DNA of 64,000 nucleotides from Tachypleus tridentatus (taxonomy: Eukaryota; Arthropoda; Merostomata; Xiphosura; Limulidae): contig NC_134830.1 in assembly GCF_004210375.1 (NCBI RefSeq), positions 9,734,001 through 9,798,000 of the forward strand. The letters are read 5' to 3'. Positions 1-13,900 of this stretch are shown piece by piece. Made by a program: the position numbers and the translations under genes. The notes below the pieces were generated by a model that had not been told where the DNA came from, searched no databases, and was given only the letters and a program-made list of their open reading frames with translations. Positions within the stretch are counted from its first letter, which is position 1. Each line of letters begins with the position of its first letter.

Positions 1-1364
1 CCTCCTCCCCTAATAGCTGATCCTTTCCTCTCCTACTTTTGAAATGAATATGTTGACGCAATTTGATTTTTTATGTTTTCATTTACCTTACCACAATTAT
101 CTATATTTACGTTTTTTTAAAATAAGTTTTCTCCATGATCGAGAAAAGTCCATATTAATTTAAATAACTATTTTATCCATAAACATACTTTAGTTTTATC
201 TGCATACTCCTCACCTTATAGCTGATCCCTTCCTCTCCTATTTTTGAAGTAAATATGTTGACGAAATTTGATTTTTTATGTTTTCATTTATCTTACCACA
301 ATCATCTATATTTACTGGGTTTTTTTAAAATAAGTTTTCTACATGATCTAGAAAAGTCATACTAATTTAAATAACTATTTCATCCATAAACACACTTTAG
401 TTTTATCATCCTCCTACTTTCCTCATAGCTAATCCTTTCATCTCCTACTTTTGAAATGAATATGTTGAAGAAATTTGATTTTTTATGTTTTCATTTGTCT
501 TACCACAATTATCTATATTTACGTTTTTTCTTAAAAACAAGTTTTCTACGTGATCGAGAAAAGCCATACTAATTTAAATAACTATTTCATCCATAAACAT
601 ACTTTAGTTTTATCTGCATACTCCTCACCTTATAGCTGATCCCTTCCTCTCCTATTTTTGAAGTAAATATGTTGACGAAATTTGATTTTTTATGTTTTCA
701 TTTATCTTACCACAATCATCTATATTGACGGTTTTTTCTAAAATACGTTTCCACATGATCTAAAAAAGTCATACTAATTTGAATAACTATTTCATCTATA
801 AACACAATTTAGTTTTATCAGCTTCCTCCTCCCCTCATAGCTGATTCTTTCCTCTTCTACTTTTGAAGTGAATATGTTGACGAAATTTGATTTTTTATGT
901 TTTCATTTATCTTACCACAATCATCTATATTTACGTTTTTTTTTAAAATAAGTTTTCTACATGATCTAGAAAAGTCATACTAATTTAAATAACTATTTCA
1001 TCTATAAACATACTTTAGTTTTATCTGCCTCCTCCTCACCTTATAGCTGATCCTTTCCTCTCCTACTTTTAAAGTCAATATGTTGACGAAATTTGATTTT
1101 TTATGTTTTCATTTATCTTACCACAATCATCTATATTTACTGTTAGTTTTTTAAATAAATTTTCTACATGATCGAGAAAAGCCATACTAATTTAAATAAC
1201 TATTTCATCTATAAACATACTTTAGTTTTATCTGCCTCCTCCTCACCTTATAGCTGATCCTTTCCTCTCCTACTTTTGAAGTGAATATGTTGACGAAATT
1301 TGATTTTTTATGTTTTCATTTATCTTACTACAATCATCTATATTTACTGTTTTTTTAAAATAAG

Positions 1365-1385
1365 TTTTCTACATGATCTAGAAAA
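1365..1385. repeat. Dyad inside the satellite monomer (one example)
   Basis: The arms TTTTCTA (1365-1371) and TAGAAAA (1379-1385) are perfect inverted repeats around the 7-base spacer CATGATC. The element recurs in nearly every monomer. In the GATCGAG subtype the arms shorten to TTTTCT/AGAAAA but the dyad is retained. It could be a protein-binding site or a small hairpin; no function is shown. Confidence 0.6.
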
Positions 1386-1697
1386 GTCATACTAATTTAA
1401 ATAACTATTTCATCTATAAACATACTTTAGTTTTATCTGCCTCCTCCTCAGCTTATAGCTGATCCTTTCCTCTCCTACTTTTGAAGTGAATATGTTGACG
1501 AAATTTGATTTTTATGTTTTCATTTATCTTACCACAATCATCTATATTTACGGTTTTTTTTAAAATAAGTTTTCTACATGATCGAGAAAAGCCATACTAA
1601 TTTAAATAACTATTTCATCCATAAACATACTTTAGTTTTATCTGCCTCATCCTCACCTTATAGCTGATCCTTTCCTCTCCTACTTTTGAAGTGAATA

Positions 1698-1903
1698 TGT
1701 TGACGAAATTTGATTTTTTATGTTTTCATTTATCTTACCACAATCATCTATATTTACGGTTTTTTTTAAAATAAGTTTTCTACATGATCGAGAAAAGTCA
1801 TACTAATTTAAATAACTATTTCATCTATAAACATACTTTAGTTTTATCTGCATACTCCTCACCTTATAGCTGATCCTTTCCTCTCCTACTTTTGAAGTGA
1901 ATA
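1698..1903. repeat. Representative 206-bp satellite monomer
   Basis: This is one full period, measured from the TGTTGACG marker to the next marker at 1904. It is close to the commonest form of the family: GAAGTGAATATG before the marker, CTTACCACAATCATC in the middle, a T8 tract, and the GATCGAGAAAAG form of the dyad. It can serve as a reference when describing variants elsewhere in the array. Confidence 0.9.
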
Positions 1904-4900
1904 TGTTGACGAAATTTGATTTTTTATGTTTTCATTTATCTTACCACAATCATCTATATTTACGTTTTTTTTAAAAATAAGTTTTCTACATGATCGAGAA
2001 AAGTCATACTAATTTAAATAACTATTTCATCTATAAACATACTTTAGTTTTATCTGCCTCCTTCTCCTCTAAAAGCTGATTTTTTCCTCTCCTACTTTTG
2101 AAGTGAATATGTTGACGAAATTTCATTTTTTCTTATTACAATCATCTATATTTACGGTTTTTTTTTAAATAAGTTTTCTACATGATCTAGAAAAGTCATA
2201 CTAATTTAAATAACTATTTCATCTATAAACACACTTTAGTTTTATCAGCCTCCTCCTCCCCTCATAGCTGATCCTTTCCTCTCCTACTTTTGAAGTGAAT
2301 ATGTTGACGAAATTTGATTTTTTATGTTTTCATTTATCTTACCACAATCATCTATATTTACGTTTTTTTTAAAATAAGTTTTCTACATGATCGAAAAAGT
2401 CATACTAATTTAAATAACTATTTCATCTATAAACATACTTTAGTTTTATCAGCTTCCTCCTCACCTTATAGCTGATCCTTTCCTCTCCTACTTTTGAAGT
2501 GAATATGTTGACGAAATTTGATTTTTTATGTTTTCATTTATCTTACCACAATCATCTATATTTACGTTTTTTTTAAAATAAGTTTTCTACATGATCGAGA
2601 AAAGTCATACTAATTTAAATAACTATTTCATCTATAAACATACTTTAGTTTTATCTGCATACTCCTCACCTTATAGCTGATCCTTTCCTCTCCTACTTTT
2701 GAAGTGAATATGTTGACGAAATTTAATTTTTTATGTTTTCATTTATCTTATTACAATCATCTATATTTAATGTTTTTTAAAAATAAGATTTCTACATGAT
2801 CTAGAAAAGTCATACAAATTTGAATAACTATTTCATCTATAAACACACTTTAGTTTTATAAGCCTCATCCTCCCCTCATAGCTGATCCTTTCCTCTCCTA
2901 CTTTTGAAATGAATATGTTGACTAAATTTGATTTTTTATGTTTTCATTTGTCTTACCACAATTATCTATATTTACGTTTTTTCTTAAAAACAAATTTTCT
3001 ACGTGATCGAGAAAAGCCATACTAATTTAAATAACTATTTCATCCATAAACATACTTTAGTTTTATCTGCCTACTCCTCACCTTATAGCTGATCCTTTCC
3101 TCTCCTACTTTTGAAGTGAATATGTTGACGAAATTTGATTTTTTATGTTTTCATTTATCTTACCACAATCATCTATATTTACGGTTTTTTTTAAAATAAG
3201 TTTTCTACATGATCTAGAAAAGTCATACTAATTTAAATAACTATTTCATCTATAAACATACTTTAGTTTTATCTGCCTCCTCCTCAGCTTATAGCTGATC
3301 CTTTCCTCTCCTACTTTTGAAATGAATATGTTGACGAAATTTGATTTTTTATGTTTTCATTTATCTTACCACAATCATCTATATTTACGGTTTTTTTTAA
3401 AATAAGTTTTCTACATGATCTAGAAAAGTCATACTAATTTAAATAACTATTTCATCTATAAACACACTTTAGTTTTATCAGCCTCCTCCTCCCCTCATAG
3501 CTGATCCTTTCCTCTCCTACTTTTGAAATGAATATGTTGACGAAATTTGATTTTTTATGTTTTCATTTGTCTTACCACAATTATCTATATTTACGTTTTT
3601 TTTTAAAATAAGTTTTCTACATGATCGAGAAAAGTCATACTAATTTAAATAACTATTTCATCTATAAACATACTTTAGTTTTATCTGCATACTCCTCACC
3701 TTATAGCTGATCCTTTCCTCTCCTACTTTTGAAGTGAATATGTTGACGAAATTTGATTTTTTATGTTTTCATTTATCTTACCACAATCATCTATATTTAC
3801 GGTTTTTTTTTAAAATAAGTTTTCTACATGATCTAGAAAAGTCATACTAATTTAAATAACTATTTAATCTATAAACATACTTTAGTTTTATCTGCCTCCT
3901 CCTCACCTTATAGCTGATCCTTTCCTCTCCTACTTTTGAAGTGAATATGTTGACGAAATTTGATTTTTTATGTTTTCATTTATCTTACCACAATCATCTA
4001 TATTTACGTTTTTTTTTAAATAAGTTTTCTACATGATCGAGAAAAGTCATACTAATTTAAATAACTATTTCATCTATAAACATACTTTAGTTTTATCTGC
4101 CTCCTCCTCAGCTTATAGCTGATCCTTTCCTCTCCTACTTTTGAAGTGAATATGTTGACGAAATTTGATTTTTTATGTTTTCATTTATCTTACCACAATC
4201 ATCTATATTTACGGTTTTTTTTTAAATAAGTTTTCTACATGATCTAGAAAAGTCATACTAATTTAAATAACTATTTCATCTATAAACATACTTTAGTTTT
4301 ATCTGCCTCATCCTCAGCTTATAGCTGATCCTTTCCTCTCCTACTTTTGAAGTGAATATGTTGACGAAATTTCATTTTTTATGTTTTCATTTATCTTACC
4401 ACAATCATCTATATTTACGGTTTTTTTTTTAAAATAAGTTTTCTACATGATCTAGAAAAGTCATACTAATTTAAATAACTATTTCATCTATAAACACACT
4501 TTAGTTTTATCAGCCTCCTCCTCCCCTCATAGCTGATCCTTTCCTCTCCTACTTTTGAAGTGAATATGTTGACGAAATTTAATTTTTTATGTTTTCATTT
4601 ATCTTACCACAATCATCTATATTTACGGTTTTTTTAAAATAAGTTTTCTACATGATCTAGAAAAGTCATACTAATTTAAATAACTATTTCATCTATAAAC
4701 ACACTTTAGTTTTATCAGCTTCCTCCTCCCCTCATAGCTGATTCTTTCCTCTTCTACTTTTGAAGTGAATATGTTGACGAAATTTGATTTTTTATGTTTT
4801 CATTTGTCTTACCACAATCATCTATATTTACGTTTTTTTTTAAAATAAGTTTTCTACATGATCGAGAAAAGTCATACTAATTTAAATAACTATTTCATCC

Positions 4901-7900
4901 ATAAACATACTTTAGTTTTATCTGCATACTCCTCACCTTATAGCTGATCCTTTCCTCTCCTACTTTTGAAGTGAATATGTTGACGAAATTTGATTTTTTA
5001 TGTTTTCATTTATCTTACTACAATCATCTATATTTACGTTTTTTTTAAAATAAGTTTTCTACATGATCGAGAAAAGTCATACTAATTTAAATAACTATTT
5101 CATCTATAAACATACTTTAGTTTTATCTGCCTCCTCCTCACCTTATAGTTGATCCTTTCCTCTCCTACTTTTGAAGTGAATATGACGAAATTTGATTTTT
5201 TATGTTTTCATTTAGATTACCACAATCATCTATATTTACGTTTTTTTTAAAAAAGTTTTCTACATGATCTAGAAAAGTCATACTAATTTAAATAACTATT
5301 TCATCTATAAACATTAGTTTTACCTGTTTCCTCCTCAGCTTATAGTTGATCCTTTCCTCTCCTACTTTTGAAGTGAATATGTTGACGAAATTTCATTTTT
5401 TATGTTTTCATTTATCTTACCACAATCATCTATATTTACGGTTTTTTTTAAATAAGTTTTCTACATGATTTAGAAAAGTCATACTAAATTAAATAACTAT
5501 TTCATCTATAAACATACTTTAGTTTTATCTGCCTCATCCTCAGCTTATAGCTGATCCTTTCCTCTCCTACTTTTGAAGTGAATATGTTGACGAAATTTGA
5601 TTTTTTATGTTTTCATTTATCTTACCACAATCATCTATATTTACGGTTTTTTCTAAAATAAGTTTTCTACATGATCTAGAAAAGTCATACTAATTTAAAT
5701 AACTATTTCATCTATAAACACACTTTAGTTTTATCAGCCTCCTCCTCCCCTCATAGCTGATCCTTTCCTCTCCTACTTTTGAAGTCAATATGTTGACGAA
5801 ATTTGATTTTTTATGTTTTCATTTATCTTACCACAATCATCTATATTTACGTTTTTTTTAAAAATAAGTTTTCTACATGATCGAGAAAAGCCATACTAAT
5901 TTAAATAACTATTTCATCTATAAACATACTTTAGTTTTATCTGCCTCCTCCTCACCTTATAGCTGATCCTTTCCTCTCCTACTTTTGAAGTGAATATGTT
6001 GACGAAATTTGATTTTTTATGTTTTCATTTATCTTACCACAATCATCTATATTTACGTTTTTTTTTAAAATAAGTTTTCTACATGATCGAGAAAAGTCAT
6101 ACTAATTTAAATAACTATTTCATCTATAAACATACTTTAGTTTTATCTGCCTCCTCCTCACCTTACAGCTGATCCTTTCCTCTCCTACTTTTGAAGTGAA
6201 TATGTTGACGAAATTTGATTTTTTATGTTTTCATTTATCTTACCACAATCATCTATATTTACGGTTTTTTTTAAAATAAGTTTTCTACATGATCTAGAAA
6301 AGTCATACTAATTTAAATAACTATTTCATCTATAAACATACTTTAGTTTTATCTGCCTCATCCTCAGCTTATAGCTTATCCTTTCCTCTCCTACTTTTGA
6401 AGTGAATATGTTGACGAAATTTGATTTTTTATGTTTTCATTTATCTTACCACAATCATCTATATTTACGGTTTTTTTTAAAATAAGTTTTCTACATGATC
6501 TAGAAAAGTCATACTAATTTAAATAACTATTTCATCTATAAACATACTTTAGTTTTATCAGCCTCCTCCTCCCCTCATAGCTGATCCTTTCCTCTCCTAC
6601 TTTTGAAGTGAATATGTTGACGAAATTTGATTTTTTATGTTTTCATTTGTCTTACCACAATTATCTATATTTACGTTTTTTTTTAAAATAAGTTTTCTAC
6701 ATGATCGAGAAAAGTCATACTAATTTAAATAACTATTTCATCCATAAACATACTTTAGTTTTATCTGCCTCTCCTCACCTTATGGCTGATCCTTTCCTCT
6801 CCTTCTTTTGAAGTGAATATGTTGACGAAATTTGATTTTTTATGTTTTCATTTGTCTTACCACAATTATCTATATTTACGTTTTTTCTTAAAAACAAGTT
6901 TTCTACGTGATCGAGAAAAGTCATACTAATTTAAATAACTATTTCATCCATAAACATACTTTAGTTTTATCTGCCTACTCCTCACCTTATAGCTGATCCT
7001 TTCCTCTCCTACTTTTGACGAAATTTGATTTTTTTTTATGTTTTCATTTATCTTACCACAATCATCTATATTTACTGTTTTCTTTAAAATAAGTTTTCTA
7101 CATGATCTAGAAAAGTCATACTAATTTAAATAACTATTTCATCTATAAACATACTTTAGTTTTATCTGCCTCATCCTCAGCTTATAGCTGATCCTTTCCT
7201 CTCCTACTTTTGAAGTGAATATGTTGACGAAATTTCATTTTTTATGTTTTCATTTATCTTACCACAATCATCTATATTTACGGTTTTTTTTAAAATAAGT
7301 TTTCTACATGATCTAAAAAAGTCATACTAATTTAAATAACTATTTCATCTATAAACATACTTTAGTTTTATCTGCCTCCTCCTCACCTTATAGCTGATCC
7401 TTTCCTCTCCTACTTTTGAAGTGAATATGTTGACGAAATTTGATTTTTTATGTTTTCATTTATCTTACCACAATCATCTATATTTACGGTTTTTTTTAAA
7501 ATAAGTTTTCTACATGATCTAGAAAAGTCATACTAATTTAAATAACTATTTCATCTATAAACATACTTTAGTTTTATCTGCCTCCTCCTCAGCTTATAGC
7601 TGATCCTTTCCTCTCCTACTTTTGAAGTGAATATGTTGACGAAATTTGATTTTTTATGTTTTCATTTATCTTACCACAATCATCTATATTTACGTTTTTT
7701 TTTAAAATAAGTTTTCTACATGATCGAGAAAAGTTATACTAATTTAAATAACTATTTCATCTATAAACATACTTTAGTTTTATCTGCCTCCTCCTCACCT
7801 TATAGCTGATCCTTTCCTCTCCTACTTTTGAAGTGAATATGTTGACGAAATTTGATTTTTTATGTTTTCATTTATCTTACTACAATCATCTATATTTACT

Positions 7901-10900
7901 TTTTTTTTAAATAAGTTTTCTACATGATCTAGAAAAGTCATACTAATTTAAATAACTATTTCATCTATAAACATTAGTTTTACCTGTTTCCTCCTCAGCT
8001 TATAGTTGATCCTTTCCTCTCCTACTTTTGAAGTGAATATGTTGACGAAATTTCATTTTTTATGTTTTCATTTATCTTACCACAATCATCTATATTTACG
8101 GTTTTTTTTAAAATAAGTTTTCTACATGATTTAGAAAAGTCATACTAATTTAAATAACTATTTCATCTATAAACATACTTTAGTTTTATCTGCCTCATCC
8201 TCACCTTATAGCTGATCCTTTCCTCTCCTACTTTTGAAGTTAATGTGTTGACGAAATTTCATTTTTTATGTTTTGATTTATCTTAACACAATCATCTATA
8301 TTTACGGTTTTTTTTTAAAATAAGTTTTCTACATGATCTGAAAAGTCATACTAATTTAAATAACTATTTAATTTATAAACATACTTTAGTTTTATCAGCC
8401 TCCTCCTCCCCTTATAGCTGATCTTTTCTCTCCTACTTTTGAAATGAATATGTTGACGAAATTTGATTTTTTATGTTTTCATTTATATTACCACAATCAT
8501 CTATATTTACGGTTTTTTTAAAATAAGTTTTCTACATGATCTAGAAAAGTCATACTAATTTAAATAACTATTTCATCTATAAACATACTTTAGTTTTATC
8601 AGCCTCCTCCTCCCCTCATAGCTGATCCTTTCCTCTCCTACTTTTGAAGTGAATATGTTGACGAAATTTGATTGTTTATGTTTTCATTTATTTTACCACA
8701 ATCATCTATATTTACGTTTTTTTTAAAATAAGTTTTCTACATGATCGAGAAAAGTCATACTAATTTAAATAACTATTTCATCTATAAACATACTTTAGTT
8801 TTATCTGCCTCCTCCTCACCTTATAGCTGATCCTTTCCTCTCCTACTTTTGAAGTGAATATGTTGACGAAATTTGATTTTTTATGTTTTCATTTATCTTA
8901 CCACAATTATCTATATTTACGTTTTTTTAAATAAGTTTTCTACATGATCGAGAAAAGTCATACTAATTTAAATAACTATTTCATCCATAAACATACTTTA
9001 GTTTTATCTGCCTCCTCCTCACCTTATAGCTGATCCTTTCCTCTCCTACTTTTGAAGTGAATATGTTGATTTTTTTTTATGTTTTCATTTATCTTACCAC
9101 AATCATCTATATTTACGTTTTTTTAAAATAAGTTTTCTACATGATCTAGAAAAGTCATACTAATTTAAATAACTATTTCATCTATAAACATACTTTAGTT
9201 TTACCTGCCTCCTCCTCAGCTTATAGTTGATCCTTTCCTCTCCTACTTTTGAAGTGAATATGTTGACGAAATTTCATTTTTTATGTTTTCATTTATCTTA
9301 CCACAATCATCTATATTTACGGTTTTTTTTAAATAAGTTTTCTACATGATTTAGAAAAGTCATACTAATTTAAATAACTATTTCATCTATAAACAAACTT
9401 TAGTTTTATCTGCCTCATCCTCAGCTTATAGCTGATCCTTTCCTCTCCTACTTTTGAAGTGAATATGTTGACGAAATTTGATTTTTTATGTTTTCATTTA
9501 TCTTACCACAATCATCTATATTTACGGTTTTTTTTTAAATAAGTTTTCTACATGATCTAGAAAAGTCATACTAATTTAAATAACTATTTCATCTATAAAC
9601 ATACTTTAGTTTTATCAGCCTCCTCCTCCCTCATAGCTGATCCTTTCCTCTCCTACTTTTGAAGTGAATATGTTGACGAAATTTGATTTTTTATGTTTTC
9701 ATTTATCTTACCACAATCATCTATATTTACGTTTTTTTTTAAATAAGTTTTCTACATGATCGAGAAAAGCCATACTAATTTAAATAACTATTTCATCCAT
9801 AAACATACTTTAGTTTTATCTGCATACTCCTCACCTTATAGCTGATCCTTTCCTCTCCTACTTTTGAAGTGAATATGTTGACGAAATTTGATTTTTTATG
9901 TTTTCATTTATCTTACCACAATCATCTATATTTACGGTTTTTTTTAAAATAAGTTTTCTACATGATCTAGAAAAGTCATACTAATTTAAATAACTATTTC
10001 ATCTATAAACACACTTTAGTTTTATCAGCTTCCTCCTCACCTTATAGCTGATCCTTTCCTCTCCTACTTTTGAAGTGAATATGTTGACGAAATTTGATTT
10101 TTTATGTTTTCATTTATCTTACCACAATCATCTATATTTACGTTTTTTTTAAAATAAGTTTTCTACATGATCGAGAAAAGTCATACTAATTTAAATAACT
10201 ATTTCATCCATAAACATACTTTAGTTTTATCTGCATACTCCTCACCTTATAGCTGATCCTTTCCTCTCCTACTTTTAAAGTGAATATGTTGACGAAATTT
10301 AATTTTTATGTTTTCATTTATCTTATTCCAATCATCTATATTTACTGGTTTTTTTTAAATAAGTTTTCTACATGATCGAGAAAAGTCATACTAATTTAAA
10401 TAACTATTTCATCTATAAACAAACTTTAGTTTTATCTGCCTCATCCTCAGCTTATAGCTGATCCTTTCCTCTCCTACTTTTGAAGTGAATATGTTGACGA
10501 AATTTCATTTTTTATGTTTTCATTTATCTTACCACAATCATCTATATTTACGGTTTTTTTTTAAAATAAGTTTTCTACATGATCTAGAAAAGTCATACTA
10601 ATTTAAATAACTATTTCATCTATAAACACACTTTAGTTTTATCAGCCTCCTCCTCCCCTCATAGCTGATCCTTTCCTCTCCTACTTTTGAAATGAATATG
10701 TTGACGAAATTTGATTTTTTATGTTTTCATTTATCTTACCACAATCATCTATATTTACGGTTTTTTTAAAAATAAGTTTTCTACATGATCTAGAAAAGTC
10801 ATACTAATTTAAATAACTATTTCATCTATAAACACACTTTAGTTTTATCAGCTTCCTCCTCCCCTCATAGCTGATTCTTTCCTCTTCTACTTTTGAAGTG

Positions 10901-13900
10901 AATATGTTAAAGAAATTTGATTTTTTATGTTTTCATTTGTCTTACCACAATTATCTATATTTACGTTTTTTTTTAAAAACAAGTTTTCTACGTGATCGAG
11001 AAAAGCCATACTAATTTAAATAACTATTTCATCCATAAACATACTTTAGTTTTATCTGCCTACTCCTCACCTTATGGCTGATCCTTTCCTCTCCATCTTT
11101 TGAAGTGAATATGTTGACGAAATTTGATTTTTATGTTTTCATTTGTCTTACCACAATTATCTATATTTACGTTTTTTTTAAAAATGTTTTCTACATGATC
11201 GAGAAAAGCCATACTAATTTAAATAACTATTTCATCCATAAACATACTTTAGTTTTATCTGCCTCCTCTTCACCTTATAGTTGATCCTTTCCTCTCCTAC
11301 TTTTGACGAAATTTGATTTTTTATGTTTTCATTTAGATTACCACAATCATCTATATTTACTGTTTTTTTTTAAATAAGTTTTCTACATGATCTAGAAAAG
11401 TCATACTAATTTAAATAACTATTTCATCTTTAAACATTAGTTTTACCTGTTTCCTCCTCAGCTTATAGTTGATCCTTTCCTCTCCTACTTTTGAAGTGAA
11501 TATGTTGACGAAATTTCATTTTTTATGTTTTCATTTATCTTACCACAATCATCTATATTTACGGTTTTTTTTTAAATAAGTTTTCTACATGATTTAGAAA
11601 AGTCATACTAATTTAAATAACTATTTCATCTATAAACATACTTTAGTTTTATCTGCCTCATCCTCAGCTTATAGCTGATCCTTTCCTCTCCTACTTTTGA
11701 AGTGAATATGTTGACGAAATTTCATTTTTTATGTTTTCATTTATCTTACCACAATCATCTATATTTACGGTTTTTTTAAAATAAGTTTTCTACATGATCT
11801 AGAAAAGTCATACTAATTTAAATAACTATTTCATCTATAAACACACTTTAGTTTTATCAGCCTCCTCCTCCCCTCATAGCTGATCCTTTCCTCTTCTACT
11901 TTTGAAGTGAATATGTTGACGAAATTTGATTTTTTATGTTTTCATTTATCTTACCACAATCATCTATATTTACGTTTTTTTTAAAATAAGTTTTCTTCAT
12001 GATCGAGAAAAGTCATACTAATTTAAATAACTATTTCATCTATAAACATACTTTAGTTTTATCTGCCTCCTCCTCACCTTATAGCTGATCCTTTCCTCTC
12101 CTACTTTTGAAGTGAATATGTTGACGAAATTTGATTTTTTATGTTTTCATTTGTCTTACCACAATTATCTATATTTACGTTTTTTTTAAAATAAGTTTTC
12201 TACATGATCGAGAAAAGTCATACTAATTTAAATAACTATTTCATCCATAAACATACTTTAGTTTTATCTGCCTACTCCTCACCTTATAGCTGATCCTTTC
12301 CTCTCCTTCTTTTGACGAAATTTGATTTTTTTTTTATGTTTTCATTTAGATTACCACAATCATCTATATTTACTGTTTTTTTTAAAATAAGTTTTCTACA
12401 TGATCTAGAAAAGTCATACTAATTTAAATAACTATTTCATCTATAAACATACTTTAGTTTTACCTGCCTCCTCCTCAGCTTATAGTTGATCCTTTCCTTT
12501 CCTACTTTTGAAGTGAATATGTTGACGAAATTTCATTTTTTATGTTTTCATTTATCTTACCACAATCATCTATATTTACGGTTTTTTTTAAAATAAGTTT
12601 TCTACATGATCGAGAAAAGTCATACTAATTTAAATAACTATTTCATCTATAAACATACTTTAGTTTTATCAGCCTCCTCCTCCTCATAGCTGATCCTTTC
12701 TTCTCCTACTTTTGAAGTGAATATGTTGACGAAATTTGATTTTTTATGTTTTCATTTGTCTTACCACAATTATCTATATTTACGTGTTTTTTTTTAAATA
12801 AGTTTTCTACATGATCGAGAAAAGTCATACTAATTTAAATAACTATTTCATCTATAAACATACTTTAGTTTTATCTGCATACTCCTCACCTTATAGCTGA
12901 TCCTTTCCTCTCCTACTTTTGAAGTGAATATGTTGACGAAATTTGATTTTTATGTTTTCATTTGTCTTACCACAATTATCTATATTTACGTTTTTTTTAA
13001 AATAAGTTTTCTACATGATCGAGAAAAGCCATACTAATTTAAATAACTATTTCATCCATAAACATACTTTAGTTTTATCTGCATACTCCTCACCTTATAG
13101 CTGATCCTTTCCTCTCCTACTTTTGAAGTGAATATGTTGATTTTTTTTTATGTTTTCATTTATCTTACCACAATCATCTATATTTACGGTTTTTTTTAAA
13201 ATAAGTTTTCTACATGATTTAGAAAAGTCATACTAATTTAAATAACTATTTCATCTATAAACATACTTTAGTTTTATCTGCCTCATCCTCAGCTTATAGC
13301 TGATCCTTTCCTCTCCTACTTTTGAAGTGAATATGTTGACGAAATTTCATTTTTTATGTTTTCATTTATCTTACCACAATCATCTATATTTACGGTTTTT
13401 TTTAAAATAAGTTTTCTACATGATCTAGAAAAGTCATACTAATTTAAATAACTATTTCATCTATAAACATACTTTAGTTTTATCTGCCTCCTCCTCACCT
13501 TATAGCTGATCCTTTCCTCTCCTACTTTTGAAATGAATATGTTGACGAAATTTGATTTTTTATGTTTTCATTTATCTTACCACAATCATCTATATTTACG
13601 GTTTTTTTTAAAATAAGTTTTCTACATGATCGAGAAAAGTCATACTAATTTAAATAACTATTTCATCTATAAACATACTTTAGTTTTATCTGCCTCCTCC
13701 TCAGCTTATAGCTGATCCTTTCCTCTCCTACTTTTGAAGTGAATATGTTGACGAAATTTGATTTTTTATGTTTTCATTTATCTTACCACAATCATCTATA
13801 TTTACGGTTTTTTTTAAAATAAGTTTTCTACATGATCTAGAAAAGTCATACTAATTTAAATAACTATTTCATCTATAAACATACTTTAGTTTTATCAGCC

